Below, piece after piece: positions 8,417 to 16,840 of a stretch of DNA of 64,000 nt (within the stretch, counting starts at the first letter, position 1; each line of letters opens with the position of its first letter). Made by a program: the position numbers and the translations under genes. The DNA is from Fredinandcohnia aciditolerans (lineage in GTDB: Bacteria > Bacillota > Bacilli > Bacillales > Bacillaceae_L): contig QGHH01000003.1 in the NCBI GenBank assembly GCA_003640645.1, positions 310,001 through 374,000 on the forward strand, in the 5' to 3' direction. The notes below the pieces were generated by a model. It was not told the DNA's origin and did no database searches. It saw only the letters and a list, made by a program, of their open reading frames with translations.

Positions 8417-8479
8417 TATTAATTTCCATTTTAGTGGTTGTAGAGGACAAAGCAAAAGTTTATTCAATATCACTTTAGA

Positions 8480-8518
8480 AGCAGTGTATTTCACTTTAGA
8501 AAATACACTGCTTTTTGC
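8480..8518. terminator. terminator hairpin after the SET-domain gene
   Basis: AGCAGTGTATTT (8480-8491) and AAATACACTGCT (8501-8512) form a perfect 12-bp stem with a 9-nt loop, followed by TTTT. Confidence 0.85.
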
Positions 8519-8590
8519 ATTTCAAAAGTCCTTTAGTAATTTTGATGGTTTAGGAAAAAATATGAATGAAAATTACAGGAGGTGTACAAC

Positions 8591-8851
8591 ATGAGCGAAG
8601 TCTATCGAGATAAGATTGTTGTGAAAGATGAGAATGGAGATGAAAAAGAATTTTCGATTGAGGCATTATTTGATATGAAGGAAAAAACATATGCATTGTT
8701 ACGCTCTGAACAGGACCAAAACGATGCATTTGTGATGCAGGTAGAGAATACGGAAGATGGTCAGTATTTGACAGGAATCAAAAATCCATCTGAACGTGAC
8801 ATGGTGCTAGATGCCTACGAGATAGCCGTCGATGCAAATCCAGCGGAGTAA
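8591..8851 (+). CDS. DUF1292 family protein (YrzB-like)
   Basis: A small acidic cytoplasmic protein of 86 residues resembling DUF1292: a KDENGDEKEFSIEALFDM front, then KTYALL and a D/E-rich middle, as in B. subtilis YrzB. The function of the family is unknown. The ATG at 8591 is chosen because AGGAGGTG sits 7 nt upstream; an in-frame GTG at 8582 lies inside that site. The next gene starts 3 nt after its stop, so the two are translationally linked. Confidence 0.7.
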   Translation: MSEVYRDKIVVKDENGDEKEFSIEALFDMKEKTYALLRSEQDQNDAFVMQVENTEDGQYLTGIKNPSERDMVLDAYEIAVDANPAE

Positions 8852-8854
8852 GCT

Positions 8855-9232
8855 ATGGAAGAAAAGATTATTGAAGTAATCAATCCACAAATGAGTAAAC
8901 AAATTGAGGAAGAAATGAAAGGTTTAACATTCACAAAAAACTTTCGATCTCCTTCGGCAGAGGAATGGTATGTTTTTTTACCGAACTACAAGGATCCAAC
9001 GACTGGCGGTGCAGCTGGTAAGGTTATTATCCACTATAACCTATATGATACAAAGGAAATATTCATAAATACCACAATCATATTTGACGACCCTGCCCTG
9101 CATAAGGAGTCACTTCATCAGCTCGTTTATGCCATTTCAGATGAACTGGTAAATCGTTTAGTTGGTTATGCTGATACACTTCTCTCTGTCCATTCGGGTG
9201 AGAATTCGTATCAAGCAGAATACAAAAACTGA
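8855..9232 (+). CDS. conserved hypothetical protein, 125 aa
   Basis: I do not recognise this protein. It is soluble with no signal peptide or membrane segment, acidic, and has an alternating strand-like middle (GKVIIHYNLYDTKEIFINTTIIFDD) that suggests a small alpha/beta fold. It starts 3 nt after the DUF1292 gene and ends 9 nt before the erythromycin-esterase homologue, so the three probably form one operon. Confidence 0.6.
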   Translation: MEEKIIEVINPQMSKQIEEEMKGLTFTKNFRSPSAEEWYVFLPNYKDPTTGGAAGKVIIHYNLYDTKEIFINTTIIFDDPALHKESLHQLVYAISDELVNRLVGYADTLLSVHSGENSYQAEYKN

Positions 9233-9241
9233 GGGGTTATT

Positions 9242-10510
9242 ATGGTAGATAAAATAATAGAATCGATCCAACAACACTCAATTCCGTTAACAAATTTTAA
9301 AGAAGACCTTGACCCACTAATTTCTGCAATCACAAATCAAAAATACATATTGTTAGGTGAGTCCTCACATGGTACTTCTGAATTTTATCAAATACGTGCG
9401 GAAATCACTAAAAGATTGATCCTTGAAAAAGATTTTACTTTTATAGCAGTAGAAGGCGATTGGCCGGCTTGCCAACAGGTGAATAGCTATATCAAAGGCT
9501 ACTCAAATAAATATAAAAACGCCCGAGATGTTCTAGCTTCGTTTAAACGATGGCCAACCTGGATGTGGGCAAATGAAGAAATAATTGATCTAATTGAATG
9601 GTTAAAAGAATTTAACCAAGATAAACCGAATGAAAAACAGGTTAGTTTTTATGGAATTGATATTTATAGTTTATGGGAATCAATGGATGAAATACTAATG
9701 TACTTAGAAAAAAGAAACTCTCCTGATCTTGAGATCGCGAGAAAAGCCTTCGCCTGTTTTGAACCTTTTAATCGAGAAGCGGAAAAGTATGCATTGTCCT
9801 CTTCTTTTTATAACGATGGATGCCATGAAGAGGTTACAAAGCTTTTGATGGAAATAATAGCGAATAAACATGCTTATCAAGATTCACAGGAAAGCAATTT
9901 AAATGTAGAAGTAAACGCACTTATTACGGCTAATGCTGAAAATTATTATACAACGATGATTACGAACGATAATGAATCGTGGAATATCAGAGATCGCCAC
10001 ATGGTTGAGGTGATACAAAAAATTGATTCCTTTTATCATCATCATTCGAAAGGGATTATTTGGGAACATAATACACATGTCGGTGATGCAAGAGCAACTG
10101 ATATGGCAAAGGAAGGCTTGGTAAATGTAGGACAACTAATAAGGGAAGAAATGGGTTCTGAAGATGTGTTTATCGTTGGTTTCGGTACACATCATGGAAC
10201 GGTTATCGCAGCTAGCGAATGGGGTGTGGATTTTGAAAGAATGAATACCCCTCCCGCAGTTGGTGGCAGCTGGGAAGATCTCCTGTATCAGGCGGGAGAA
10301 TTCGATAAGCTACTTGTTTTTACTGAGAAAAATAGAAATATATTTAAAAAAGAACTTGGGCACCGTGCAATTGGTGTTGTCTACAATCCGCAATATGAGC
10401 ATTTTGGTAATTATGTCCCATCAGTAATATCTGAGCGGTATGATGCGTTTGTCTTTATAAATAACACAAAAGCATTAACACCATTAGAAGTAACAGGTGT
10501 TTTACTTTAA
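9242..10510 (+). CDS. erythromycin esterase family protein
   Basis: A 422-residue member of the Ere-like family. The conserved active-site region is present: LGESSHGTSEFY (about residues 39-50), FIAVEGDWPACQQVN (about 75-89), and WEHNTHVGDARAT (about 275-287) with the histidine expected for water activation. Characterised members hydrolyse the macrolide lactone ring, but most chromosomal Bacillaceae homologues have no proven substrate, so resistance should not be assumed. GAGGGG lies 8 nt before the ATG. It is the last gene of a three-gene unit ending in a terminator. Confidence 0.85.
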   Translation: MVDKIIESIQQHSIPLTNFKEDLDPLISAITNQKYILLGESSHGTSEFYQIRAEITKRLILEKDFTFIAVEGDWPACQQVNSYIKGYSNKYKNARDVLASFKRWPTWMWANEEIIDLIEWLKEFNQDKPNEKQVSFYGIDIYSLWESMDEILMYLEKRNSPDLEIARKAFACFEPFNREAEKYALSSSFYNDGCHEEVTKLLMEIIANKHAYQDSQESNLNVEVNALITANAENYYTTMITNDNESWNIRDRHMVEVIQKIDSFYHHHSKGIIWEHNTHVGDARATDMAKEGLVNVGQLIREEMGSEDVFIVGFGTHHGTVIAASEWGVDFERMNTPPAVGGSWEDLLYQAGEFDKLLVFTEKNRNIFKKELGHRAIGVVYNPQYEHFGNYVPSVISERYDAFVFINNTKALTPLEVTGVLL

Positions 10511-10524
10511 ACCAACACTACGAT

Positions 10525-10562
10525 AAGCCGATGACACCTTAATTAGGGTTATCGGCTTTTTA
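10525..10562 (+). terminator. terminator after the erythromycin-esterase homologue
   Basis: AAGCCGAT (10525-10532) and ATCGGCTT (10551-10558) pair, then the sequence runs into TTTT. The rest of the 295-bp gap up to 10805 is AT-rich with no other feature I can support. Confidence 0.7.
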
Positions 10563-10805
10563 ATATAAATCATCCTAAAAATTTAATAAAATACTATTAG
10601 AAAACTTATTTGTTATTTTTTACAAAAAAATAGTAGAAAAATACATTTTCAAAGTGTAAAATAAAAAAGCAAAAATTAGTTAGTTAAACTATTCAACATT
10701 TACATCCATTCTTAAAACAGGAGGGAACCAAGAACAATCAATATTTCTGTTTACTATCAATCTATTTATTTTAAAAATCTAAATTTCAGTAGAGGTTGAT
10801 GAAAG

Positions 10806-11459
10806 ATGACAATGGATGCTACAGACTTACCAACAAAAGAGCCAACTATTTTTAATCATATTGGCAATAAAATCATAACAGAAGACCGAGAGATCAAGAT
10901 AATTGCTAGGTTGGAAGAGCCTTTAATCGTGATTTTAGGTAATGTATTAAGTGATGAAGAATGTGATGATTTAATTAACTTGTCAAAGGATAAAATACAT
11001 CGTTCAAAAATTAGTAATGCACGCGTAGATAATATGAGAACGAGTAGTAGTACATTCTTAGAAGAAAGTGAAAATATAATAGTTAGTAGAATTGAAAAAA
11101 GAATCTCTCAGATTATGAATATACCTACTGAACATGGAGAAGGTCTCCAAATCCTTAATTATCAAATTGGGCAAGAATATAAAGCTCATTTTGACTTTTT
11201 TACATCTACTAACAAGGTGATCAACAACCCCAGAATCAGTACACTGGTGATGTATTTAAGCGATGTGGAGCATGGTGGGGAAACGTATTTTCCAAAACTT
11301 AATTTTTCAGTATCTCCTCAGAAGGGGATGGCTGTGTACTTTGAATACTTCTATAATGACCAAGACTTAAATGAGCAAACCTTACATGGGGGGGCACCAG
11401 TTATTGTTGGTAACAAGTGGGCTGCAACACAATGGATGAGAAGAAAAAGAATTAAATAG
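10806..11459 (+). CDS. 2OG-Fe(II) oxygenase, prolyl 4-hydroxylase type
   Basis: A 217-residue dioxygenase resembling the small bacterial prolyl 4-hydroxylases (for example that of B. anthracis). The double-stranded beta-helix motifs are present: iron ligands in AHFDFF (HxD, about residues 125-130) and the distal histidine in QTLHGGAPV. The 2-oxoglutarate-binding lysine follows in VIVGNKWAATQW. The N-terminal IVILGNVLSDEECDDLI is also typical. It would hydroxylate prolines of a peptide or protein using 2-oxoglutarate and oxygen; the target is unknown. GAGGTTGATGAAAG precedes the ATG. It is transcribed alone. Confidence 0.85.
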   Translation: MTMDATDLPTKEPTIFNHIGNKIITEDREIKIIARLEEPLIVILGNVLSDEECDDLINLSKDKIHRSKISNARVDNMRTSSSTFLEESENIIVSRIEKRISQIMNIPTEHGEGLQILNYQIGQEYKAHFDFFTSTNKVINNPRISTLVMYLSDVEHGGETYFPKLNFSVSPQKGMAVYFEYFYNDQDLNEQTLHGGAPVIVGNKWAATQWMRRKRIK

Positions 11460-11541
11460 TGATACAATAGTAAAAAAAGTTCGGGCGATACTTCAGTAGG
11501 AGGTCGCTCTTTCTTATAGTTTTTTTAGAAGGGAGATTAGA

Positions 11542-12333
11542 ATGGCTTTACTACATGTAAAATATCATTCTGAAATACTAGGCATGCCAGTCGAAATGGC
11601 CGTTTTATTGCCCCAGACAGTTACTGAAAATATTCAAAGCTTTCCAACTCTCTATCTATTACATGAGATGGGGGAGGGTCACACTTCATGGTTACGAAAA
11701 ACAAGTCTAGAAAGATATGTAGATGAACTTTCACTTGCTGTTGTCATGCCAGCGGGCCATACAAGCTACTATACAGATATGTACCATGGAAAACCGTATT
11801 TTACCTTTATCACCGAGGAATTACCAGCGCTTTGTGAAAATATGTTTCCGCTTTCTCAAACTAAAGACGAACGTTTCATTGCCGGAAATGGTATTGGAGG
11901 CTATGGAGCATTAAAAGCAGGATTATCTGCTTCAAATACGTTTAGTGTGGCAGCTGCTTTTTCAAGTCCAATAAACGTTTTAGGGATTGCGGACCGTTTA
12001 GAAAAGCAAAGGGCAATAGTAATATTTGGCCAAGTGGACGAACTTAATAACAGTCCTAACAATTTATACAAAGCAGCAGAGTCTTTACTAAATTTAAATA
12101 AACCACTATCGGAATTTTATATATCTTGTATTGAAGAAAATAATTTATTGGAAGAAAACGAATCCTTCAATACATATCTAAAAAATTTCGGAGTGAAAAC
12201 AACCTTTGAAAAAACAATTGGTGAACATACTGATTGGAAACATTGGGATCATGCGGTAGAAAAATTCATTTCATGGTTAACCGAAAAGAACCCAGTCTTA
12301 CGAAGAGGGGGAACTGATCGTGGCACTAATTGA
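11542..12333 (+). CDS. esterase-D-like alpha/beta hydrolase lacking the nucleophile serine
   Basis: A 263-residue alpha/beta-hydrolase of the putative esterase (PF00756-like) family, paralogous to the next gene. Shared landmarks are SEILGM near the start, LLHEMGEGHTSWL for the oxyanion-hole region, and HTDWKHWDHAVEKF with the catalytic-position histidine near the end. The nucleophile elbow, normally GxSxGG, reads GNGIGGYGA (about residues 114-122): the serine is replaced by glycine. It overlaps the downstream paralogue by 14 nt. It may be a non-catalytic partner or binding protein (inference). Confidence 0.75.
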   Translation: MALLHVKYHSEILGMPVEMAVLLPQTVTENIQSFPTLYLLHEMGEGHTSWLRKTSLERYVDELSLAVVMPAGHTSYYTDMYHGKPYFTFITEELPALCENMFPLSQTKDERFIAGNGIGGYGALKAGLSASNTFSVAAAFSSPINVLGIADRLEKQRAIVIFGQVDELNNSPNNLYKAAESLLNLNKPLSEFYISCIEENNLLEENESFNTYLKNFGVKTTFEKTIGEHTDWKHWDHAVEKFISWLTEKNPVLRRGGTDRGTN

Positions 12334-13102
12334 AACCTATGTATATTCTGAAGTGCTTGGGATGGAAGTTACATTAAATGTCATTCACCCTCAGGAAAAG
12401 CAACCGTTTCAGAAAAAACAAAAACTTAAAGTACTATGGCTCCTACACGGTGGTTCTGGTGATGCATTTGCTTGGCTTCGAATGAGTAATATTGAAAAAT
12501 ACGCGATGAAATATGGAATTGCTGTTATTATGCCTGGAGGAATGAATTCATGTTTTACAGACATGGAACATGGTGGAAAATTTTTCACCTTTATGACAGA
12601 AGAACTTCCGGGTCTTATCCGTCATTTGTTTCCTCGCCTGTCTAAAGAACGCGAAGATCATTACATATCGGGCTTTTCGAATGGTGGGTATGGCTGTTTA
12701 CGAATCGGTTTAGCACGACCAGACCTTTATGCTGCTATCGGCGCTTTCTCGGCTGGAAATAAGGCTGATGTTCCATTTCGTAATGATGGTTCAAAGAAAG
12801 CAAAAGGGCGTATTGAAGTTTTTGGTGACGCTGATATAAAAAATACAGACCATGATCTTGAATATCTTGCGATTGAAGCGGCAAAATCAAACCAGGTTCT
12901 TCCTAAAATCTATCATGCATGTGGTAGTGAAGATCCTTGGTTAGATTTAAACGGTAAGGTACGTGACTTTTTTCATGGACTGAGCCATTCTTATGACTAC
13001 TCCTACCATGTAGCTGACGGTTATGGTCATACCTGGGAATTCTGGGATATGGAAATTCAACGTTTTTTACAAACACTTCCTCTTAAACAAGATGACACAT
13101 AA
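12320..13102 (+). CDS. esterase-D-like alpha/beta hydrolase
   Basis: A 260-residue cytoplasmic esterase of the same family as the gene before it. The nucleophile elbow is intact (SGFSNGGYGCL, about residues 113-123), WLLHGGSGDAFAWL supplies the oxyanion-hole segment, and the histidine is in DGYGHTWEFWD. It starts with GTG inside the end of the upstream gene (14-nt overlap), preceded by GAGGGGG, so translation is coupled. Likely substrates are short-chain acyl or acetyl esters, possibly acetylated sugars. A bidirectional terminator follows. Confidence 0.8.
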   Translation: MALIETYVYSEVLGMEVTLNVIHPQEKQPFQKKQKLKVLWLLHGGSGDAFAWLRMSNIEKYAMKYGIAVIMPGGMNSCFTDMEHGGKFFTFMTEELPGLIRHLFPRLSKEREDHYISGFSNGGYGCLRIGLARPDLYAAIGAFSAGNKADVPFRNDGSKKAKGRIEVFGDADIKNTDHDLEYLAIEAAKSNQVLPKIYHACGSEDPWLDLNGKVRDFFHGLSHSYDYSYHVADGYGHTWEFWDMEIQRFLQTLPLKQDDT

Positions 13103-13127
13103 TATATTGGAATCTAACATAAAACAA

Positions 13128-13149
13128 AGCCTGCATTGATATGCAGGCT
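13128..13149. terminator. bidirectional terminator between convergent genes
   Basis: AGCCTGCAT-TGAT-ATGCAGGCT is a perfect 9-bp stem between the esterase pair (+) and the solute-binding protein gene (-). Confidence 0.8.
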
Positions 13150-13159
13150 CTATCTATGA

Positions 13160-14650
13160 TTACTTCTTTTTATATGCAGCGGTAAACTCTTCCATGATTT
13201 TGTCTCCGCCTTGCTTCACCCATTCATTGACAGCAGCTTCAAAACCAGCTTTATCAAGCTGCCCAATGATATATTGGTAGGTAGCGTCATCAATGATTTT
13301 TTGCAGCATTAAGCTTTTTTCATTGAAAGTAGGGGAGTGCAGGCCAACTGTTGGGTCAGGTATTAAGTATTGTTCATTGTCAATAAATAGTTCTTCAGCT
13401 TTTGCCATTGGCTCGTAATCATATTTTGCTTTTAAACGACCATTTGTTTCTTGTTCTGCAATTTCAAGTGTTTGAATTGGTAAGACTTCCTTGTCAAATA
13501 GATTTTGGTCCTTAATAATAACCTCATTATTTTCAACGGTGTAGTGCTCACCTTCAATTCCCCAGAATACGAGATTTGCTCCTTCAGGTGTCATCAGATA
13601 ATCATAGAAGCTAAGCGCCTTTTTCAATTCCTCTTCAGTCTTAATAGAGGATTTAGGGAAAAGAATTGCATTTCCATAACCCGGTAAAGACCACACCGTA
13701 AATTTCCCATCAGGTCCAGCCACCTGGTTGTGTACATCGAGCACTGCTTCTGGATTATTGGCAACTGTGTCAAGATAAAGTGACTGTACGTCACCCATTG
13801 AGCCAACATATACGCCCGCATTACCATTCTTTAGTAAGCCTTGTTGGTCAGTTTTACTCGTAACCGGGAAATCCTTATTTATGTATCCTTTTTCATGTAA
13901 GTCTCTAAAGAAATCAAGTGTTTTCATATATTCAGGGAACATAAATTCTGGTTTGATTTCTCCGTTTTCAACACCGAAATTGTTTGGTGTATGGAACCAA
14001 GAGGCAACCGTTTTGAATGCACCAAAAATTAATTCATTTCGATCTGTTAACCCAATTGTATCATCTTTTCCATTTCCGTCAGGGTCTTCTTCCGTAAAGG
14101 CACGCAACATTTCATAGAATTCATCGATGTTTTTTGGAGCTGATAGACCCAGCTTTTCCGCCCAATCCTTCCTGTATATCATGCCTTGTCGAGAGAGAGG
14201 CTTACCTTCATAAATCATATAAATTTTTCCGTCGACTTTCGTATTTTCAACAACTTCCTTCTTCATTTTACCTAAGTTTTCAAACTCATCTAAATATGGA
14301 CCAATTTCCCAAAACTGACCATCTTGAATCGCTTCATGATATTGAGTAAGCATGTCTAGATCTAAAACAACGGAGTCTGGGAATGAACCCGATCCAAATA
14401 GTGCATTTACTTTTTCTACATAAGTAGTAGAGGGTACGAATTGGATATCAAGTTTCATGTCTGTTTTTTCTTCGAGGATGTCTAAAATCTTTTTGTTAGG
14501 GACTTCTGGTGAGTGGAGTTTAACCATAGCTGATAGTGTAAATTCTTCATTAGAATCTTTTGAAGCGCTTTCACCAGCACAAGCAGTTAGTAAACCCATT
14601 CCTAATGTAGCAGCACAAAGAAGAGAAAAAACTTTTCCGGGCTTTTTCAT
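13160..14650 (-). CDS. ABC sugar-type solute-binding lipoprotein (family 1), orphan
   Basis: A 496-residue extracellular solute-binding lipoprotein. The signal peptide ends in the lipobox LTAC, and the mature protein has the large family-1 fold seen in LplA/YtcQ-type proteins for oligosaccharides. No permease or ATPase gene is adjacent. The promoter region carries the TGATATATCA palindrome shared with the GH105 gene and the gntR gene, so it likely serves the same uronide pathway and uses permeases encoded elsewhere. TTGAAGCGCTTTCA at 14560-14573 (reverse strand) is a cre-like match early in the coding region. Confidence 0.85.
   Translation of the reverse strand: MKKPGKVFSLLCAATLGMGLLTACAGESASKDSNEEFTLSAMVKLHSPEVPNKKILDILEEKTDMKLDIQFVPSTTYVEKVNALFGSGSFPDSVVLDLDMLTQYHEAIQDGQFWEIGPYLDEFENLGKMKKEVVENTKVDGKIYMIYEGKPLSRQGMIYRKDWAEKLGLSAPKNIDEFYEMLRAFTEEDPDGNGKDDTIGLTDRNELIFGAFKTVASWFHTPNNFGVENGEIKPEFMFPEYMKTLDFFRDLHEKGYINKDFPVTSKTDQQGLLKNGNAGVYVGSMGDVQSLYLDTVANNPEAVLDVHNQVAGPDGKFTVWSLPGYGNAILFPKSSIKTEEELKKALSFYDYLMTPEGANLVFWGIEGEHYTVENNEVIIKDQNLFDKEVLPIQTLEIAEQETNGRLKAKYDYEPMAKAEELFIDNEQYLIPDPTVGLHSPTFNEKSLMLQKIIDDATYQYIIGQLDKAGFEAAVNEWVKQGGDKIMEEFTAAYKKK
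14560..14573 (-). promoter_or_regulatory. cre-like site in the solute-binding protein gene
   Basis: Reverse strand TGAAAGCGCTTCAA matches the CcpA consensus TGWAANCGNTWNCA at 13 of 14 positions. It lies about 80 nt inside the coding region, where repressing cre sites can act as roadblocks. Confidence 0.5.
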
Positions 14651-14680
14651 TACATCAACCTCCTACGTTTGAGTGATATT

Positions 14681-14724
14681 TGATATATCATGTTTTTTAT
14701 CATAATGGATGATGGACGATTAGT
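14681..14724 (-). promoter_or_regulatory. promoter and GntR operator for the solute-binding protein
   Basis: On the reverse strand TTTACT and TATGAT are separated by 17 nt, and the perfect palindrome TGATATATCA (14681-14690) lies about 10 nt further downstream, 31 nt before the start codon. The same arrangement recurs at the GH105 and gntR promoters. Confidence 0.65.
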
Positions 14725-14845
14725 AAATAGCTTTTTGAGAATTTTTTAACTTTTTAAAATTATCGATAGATTATTATCATCTTAAATCCTTTACTATCAA
14801 TGGTTTTACAAGCTTTTAAGCTCTTAAAATCCAGTTGACAAACTG

Positions 14846-14895
14846 TTGACAACGGTTACATCTTAATTTTAAATAATAAGAAATATGATATATCT
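14846..14895 (+). promoter_or_regulatory. promoter and GntR operator for the GH105 gene
   Basis: TTGACA at 14846-14851, a 17-nt spacer and TTAAAT at 14869-14874 form a likely promoter. TGATATATCT (14886-14895), one base off the perfect palindrome, follows at the transcription-start side. A second TTGACA lies at 14835. Confidence 0.6.
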
Positions 14896-14933
14896 TCTAA
14901 AGAAGATTTACATAAAATTGGAGGGAATTTGGA

Positions 14934-16037
14934 ATGACATATCCATTAGTTGAAAAGCTTAAACAGGATTATATGAAGCAAGAGGGAAAATGGTTTACGC
15001 ATCGTTGGCATTACATTGAATCATGCATTTTAAAAGCTTATCTAGATAGCTATGAGCTAACAGGTGATGAGCGTGAGTATCAATTTGCAAAGGATTTTAT
15101 TGACAGACTTTATAATGATAAGGGAGAAATTGAACAGATTGATACTCAATACTACAACATAGATCAAATTCGTATGGCAAACGTCTTATTTACCCTCTTT
15201 AATAGAGAAGGAGATTTAAAGTATAAAAAGGTTTTAGATACATTGTATACACAGTTACAAACGTATCCTCGTACAAAAAGCGGGAATTTTTGGCACAAAA
15301 CGAATTATGAAAATCAAATTTGGCTAGATGGGCTTTATATGGGGCAGCCATTTTATGTGAGATATATCAAGGAGTTTCAAGATGAGAAAGATTTCTCTGA
15401 TACAATCGAACAATTCAAAAACGTCCGCAAGTATTTATTTGATGATCAAACGAATCTATACGTTCATGCCTATGATGAGAGTCGTAGTATGTTTTGGTGT
15501 AATAAGGAAACCGGTCACTCACCACATGTTTGGAGCAGGGCAGTTGGTTGGTATGCAATGGCATTAGTGGATGTACTAGAACTTTTAGAAGGTGAAGATG
15601 TTGATTCTGACGAGTTAAAAATCCTTTTAAAAGAAACGATTGATGGAATGTTACCTTATCAGCAGCCAAATGGGATGTGGTATCAAGTAGTGGAACATCC
15701 AGGTGAGAAAGGAAATTACTTAGAGACAAGTGGAACAACAATGATGGCCTATGCTCTTTTAAAAGCTGTACGCCTAGAATACTTATCAAAAGACTACGAA
15801 AAATACGGAGTAGCTGCATTTAATGGGACAGCAGAAACCTATATGCGCGAAGAGGATGGGGAAGTGTATTTAGGAGGTATTTGTAGAAGTGCTGGTTTAG
15901 GGAAACACCCTGAATTAGGCAGAATTCGTGATGGTAGCTATGACTATTATGTTCGTGGTGAGAAAGTAGTAGATAACAACGGACATGGTGTTGCGCCTTT
16001 ATTAATGGCTTATAATGAGATCAATCGCTTAAAATAA
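14934..16037 (+). CDS. GH88/GH105 unsaturated uronide hydrolase (YteR/YesR-like)
   Basis: A 367-residue cytoplasmic enzyme with the (alpha/alpha)6 fold of GH105. Typical motifs are YNIDQIRMANVLF (about residues 76-88), NQIWLDGLYMGQPF near 125-138 with the aspartate at the catalytic position, HVWSRAVGWYAMALVDVLE near 200, and SGTTMMAYALLKAV near 268. These enzymes remove the 4,5-unsaturated uronic acid that polysaccharide lyases leave at oligosaccharide ends; YteR acts on rhamnogalacturonan products. No signal peptide is present, so it acts on imported oligosaccharides. GGAGGG precedes the ATG. The shared operator ties it to the neighbouring solute-binding protein and gntR operon. Confidence 0.88.
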   Translation: MTYPLVEKLKQDYMKQEGKWFTHRWHYIESCILKAYLDSYELTGDEREYQFAKDFIDRLYNDKGEIEQIDTQYYNIDQIRMANVLFTLFNREGDLKYKKVLDTLYTQLQTYPRTKSGNFWHKTNYENQIWLDGLYMGQPFYVRYIKEFQDEKDFSDTIEQFKNVRKYLFDDQTNLYVHAYDESRSMFWCNKETGHSPHVWSRAVGWYAMALVDVLELLEGEDVDSDELKILLKETIDGMLPYQQPNGMWYQVVEHPGEKGNYLETSGTTMMAYALLKAVRLEYLSKDYEKYGVAAFNGTAETYMREEDGEVYLGGICRSAGLGKHPELGRIRDGSYDYYVRGEKVVDNNGHGVAPLLMAYNEINRLK

Positions 16038-16061
16038 TCTGAAATTTTTTACTACTCGTTA

Positions 16062-16101
16062 TTTACAAAAAATAAAACAAGTGCTAATATATGATATATC
16101 A
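16062..16101 (+). promoter_or_regulatory. promoter and operator of the gntR operon
   Basis: TTTACA (16062-16067), 17 nt, TAATAT (16085-16090), then the perfect palindrome TGATATATCA (16092-16101). The position suggests autorepression by the encoded GntR protein. Confidence 0.7.
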
Positions 16102-16143
16102 GATATCACAAACTAAAAAATATCCAAATTGGAGGTGGAAATA

Positions 16144-16818
16144 ATGAACGGTGAATTATTCTCTTTGAAAACAGAACAGGTGAAATCCTTACGAGATGTT
16201 GTTCTTGAATCCATTCGTGAAGCGATTATCTCAGGTCAATTCAAACCTGGGGATCATCTAAAAGAAAGGGAGCTCTCAGAAAAGATGGGAGTGAGTACCA
16301 CTCCGATCAAAGAAGCGTTCCGTATGCTCAGCCAAGAAGGGCTTGTTGAAACCATTCCTAGAAAAGGTACATATGTATCAAGTTTAGCGGATGTAAATAT
16401 ACAAGAAGTGCAAATCTTACGAGCAGGCGTGGAAGCAGTTTGTGCAAAGCTTGCAGCGATGAAAATCAATGATAGCCAAAAAGCGGAATTACAGCAACAA
16501 TTGGAGCAAATGGAGTCCCTCTTGCACCAAAATGAGGTAGAGCGATTGGTAGAGGAAAACACCAAATTCCACGGTATGATTCGAGCTATTGCTGATAATC
16601 CAATGGTTACGCAAATTCTTGATAATATCGCAAGCTTTGATAAAGCTTTTCGTAAAAGAGCACTAAAGGAAAAAGGGGAATTAGTATCTGGCTATACTGA
16701 GCATCGCAAAATAGGTAATGCGATTATCTCTAAGAATCCAGACCTAGCTGAACATCTTATGAAAGAACATATTTTACGAACCTTGCATGATGTGTTAAAA
16801 GGATCGACAGAAAAATAA
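16144..16818 (+). CDS. GntR-family (FCD) transcriptional regulator
   Basis: A 224-residue FadR-subfamily regulator. The N-terminal winged HTH covers about residues 10-75 (AIISGQFKPGDHLKERELSE, then GVSTTPIKEAFRML) and the rest is an all-helical FCD effector domain, with histidines such as KFHGMIR and EHRKIG that usually bind a metal. FCD proteins sense small organic acids such as uronates or aldonates. The ATG at 16144 is chosen over an in-frame TTG at 16129 because GGAGGTGG lies 7 nt before it. It heads an operon with three catabolic genes. It likely binds the three TGATATATC(A/T) sites here (inference). Confidence 0.88.
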   Translation: MNGELFSLKTEQVKSLRDVVLESIREAIISGQFKPGDHLKERELSEKMGVSTTPIKEAFRMLSQEGLVETIPRKGTYVSSLADVNIQEVQILRAGVEAVCAKLAAMKINDSQKAELQQQLEQMESLLHQNEVERLVEENTKFHGMIRAIADNPMVTQILDNIASFDKAFRKRALKEKGELVSGYTEHRKIGNAIISKNPDLAEHLMKEHILRTLHDVLKGSTEK

Positions 16819-16840
16819 TCAGGGATTAGAGGAGGATAAG

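Noticed and set aside
8385-8594. 69-codon open frame after the SET gene
   Set aside because: It runs through the palindrome and the terminator hairpin and ends in the next gene's ribosome binding site; no start signal.
9242-10510. Macrolide resistance gene
   Set aside because: The Ere-like fold is clear, but chromosomal homologues of this type are common in Bacillaceae and usually have no shown macrolide esterase activity, and there is no mobile-element context.
10720-10805. Small gene after AGGAGGG at 10720
   Set aside because: No ATG, GTG or TTG at suitable spacing opens more than a few codons.
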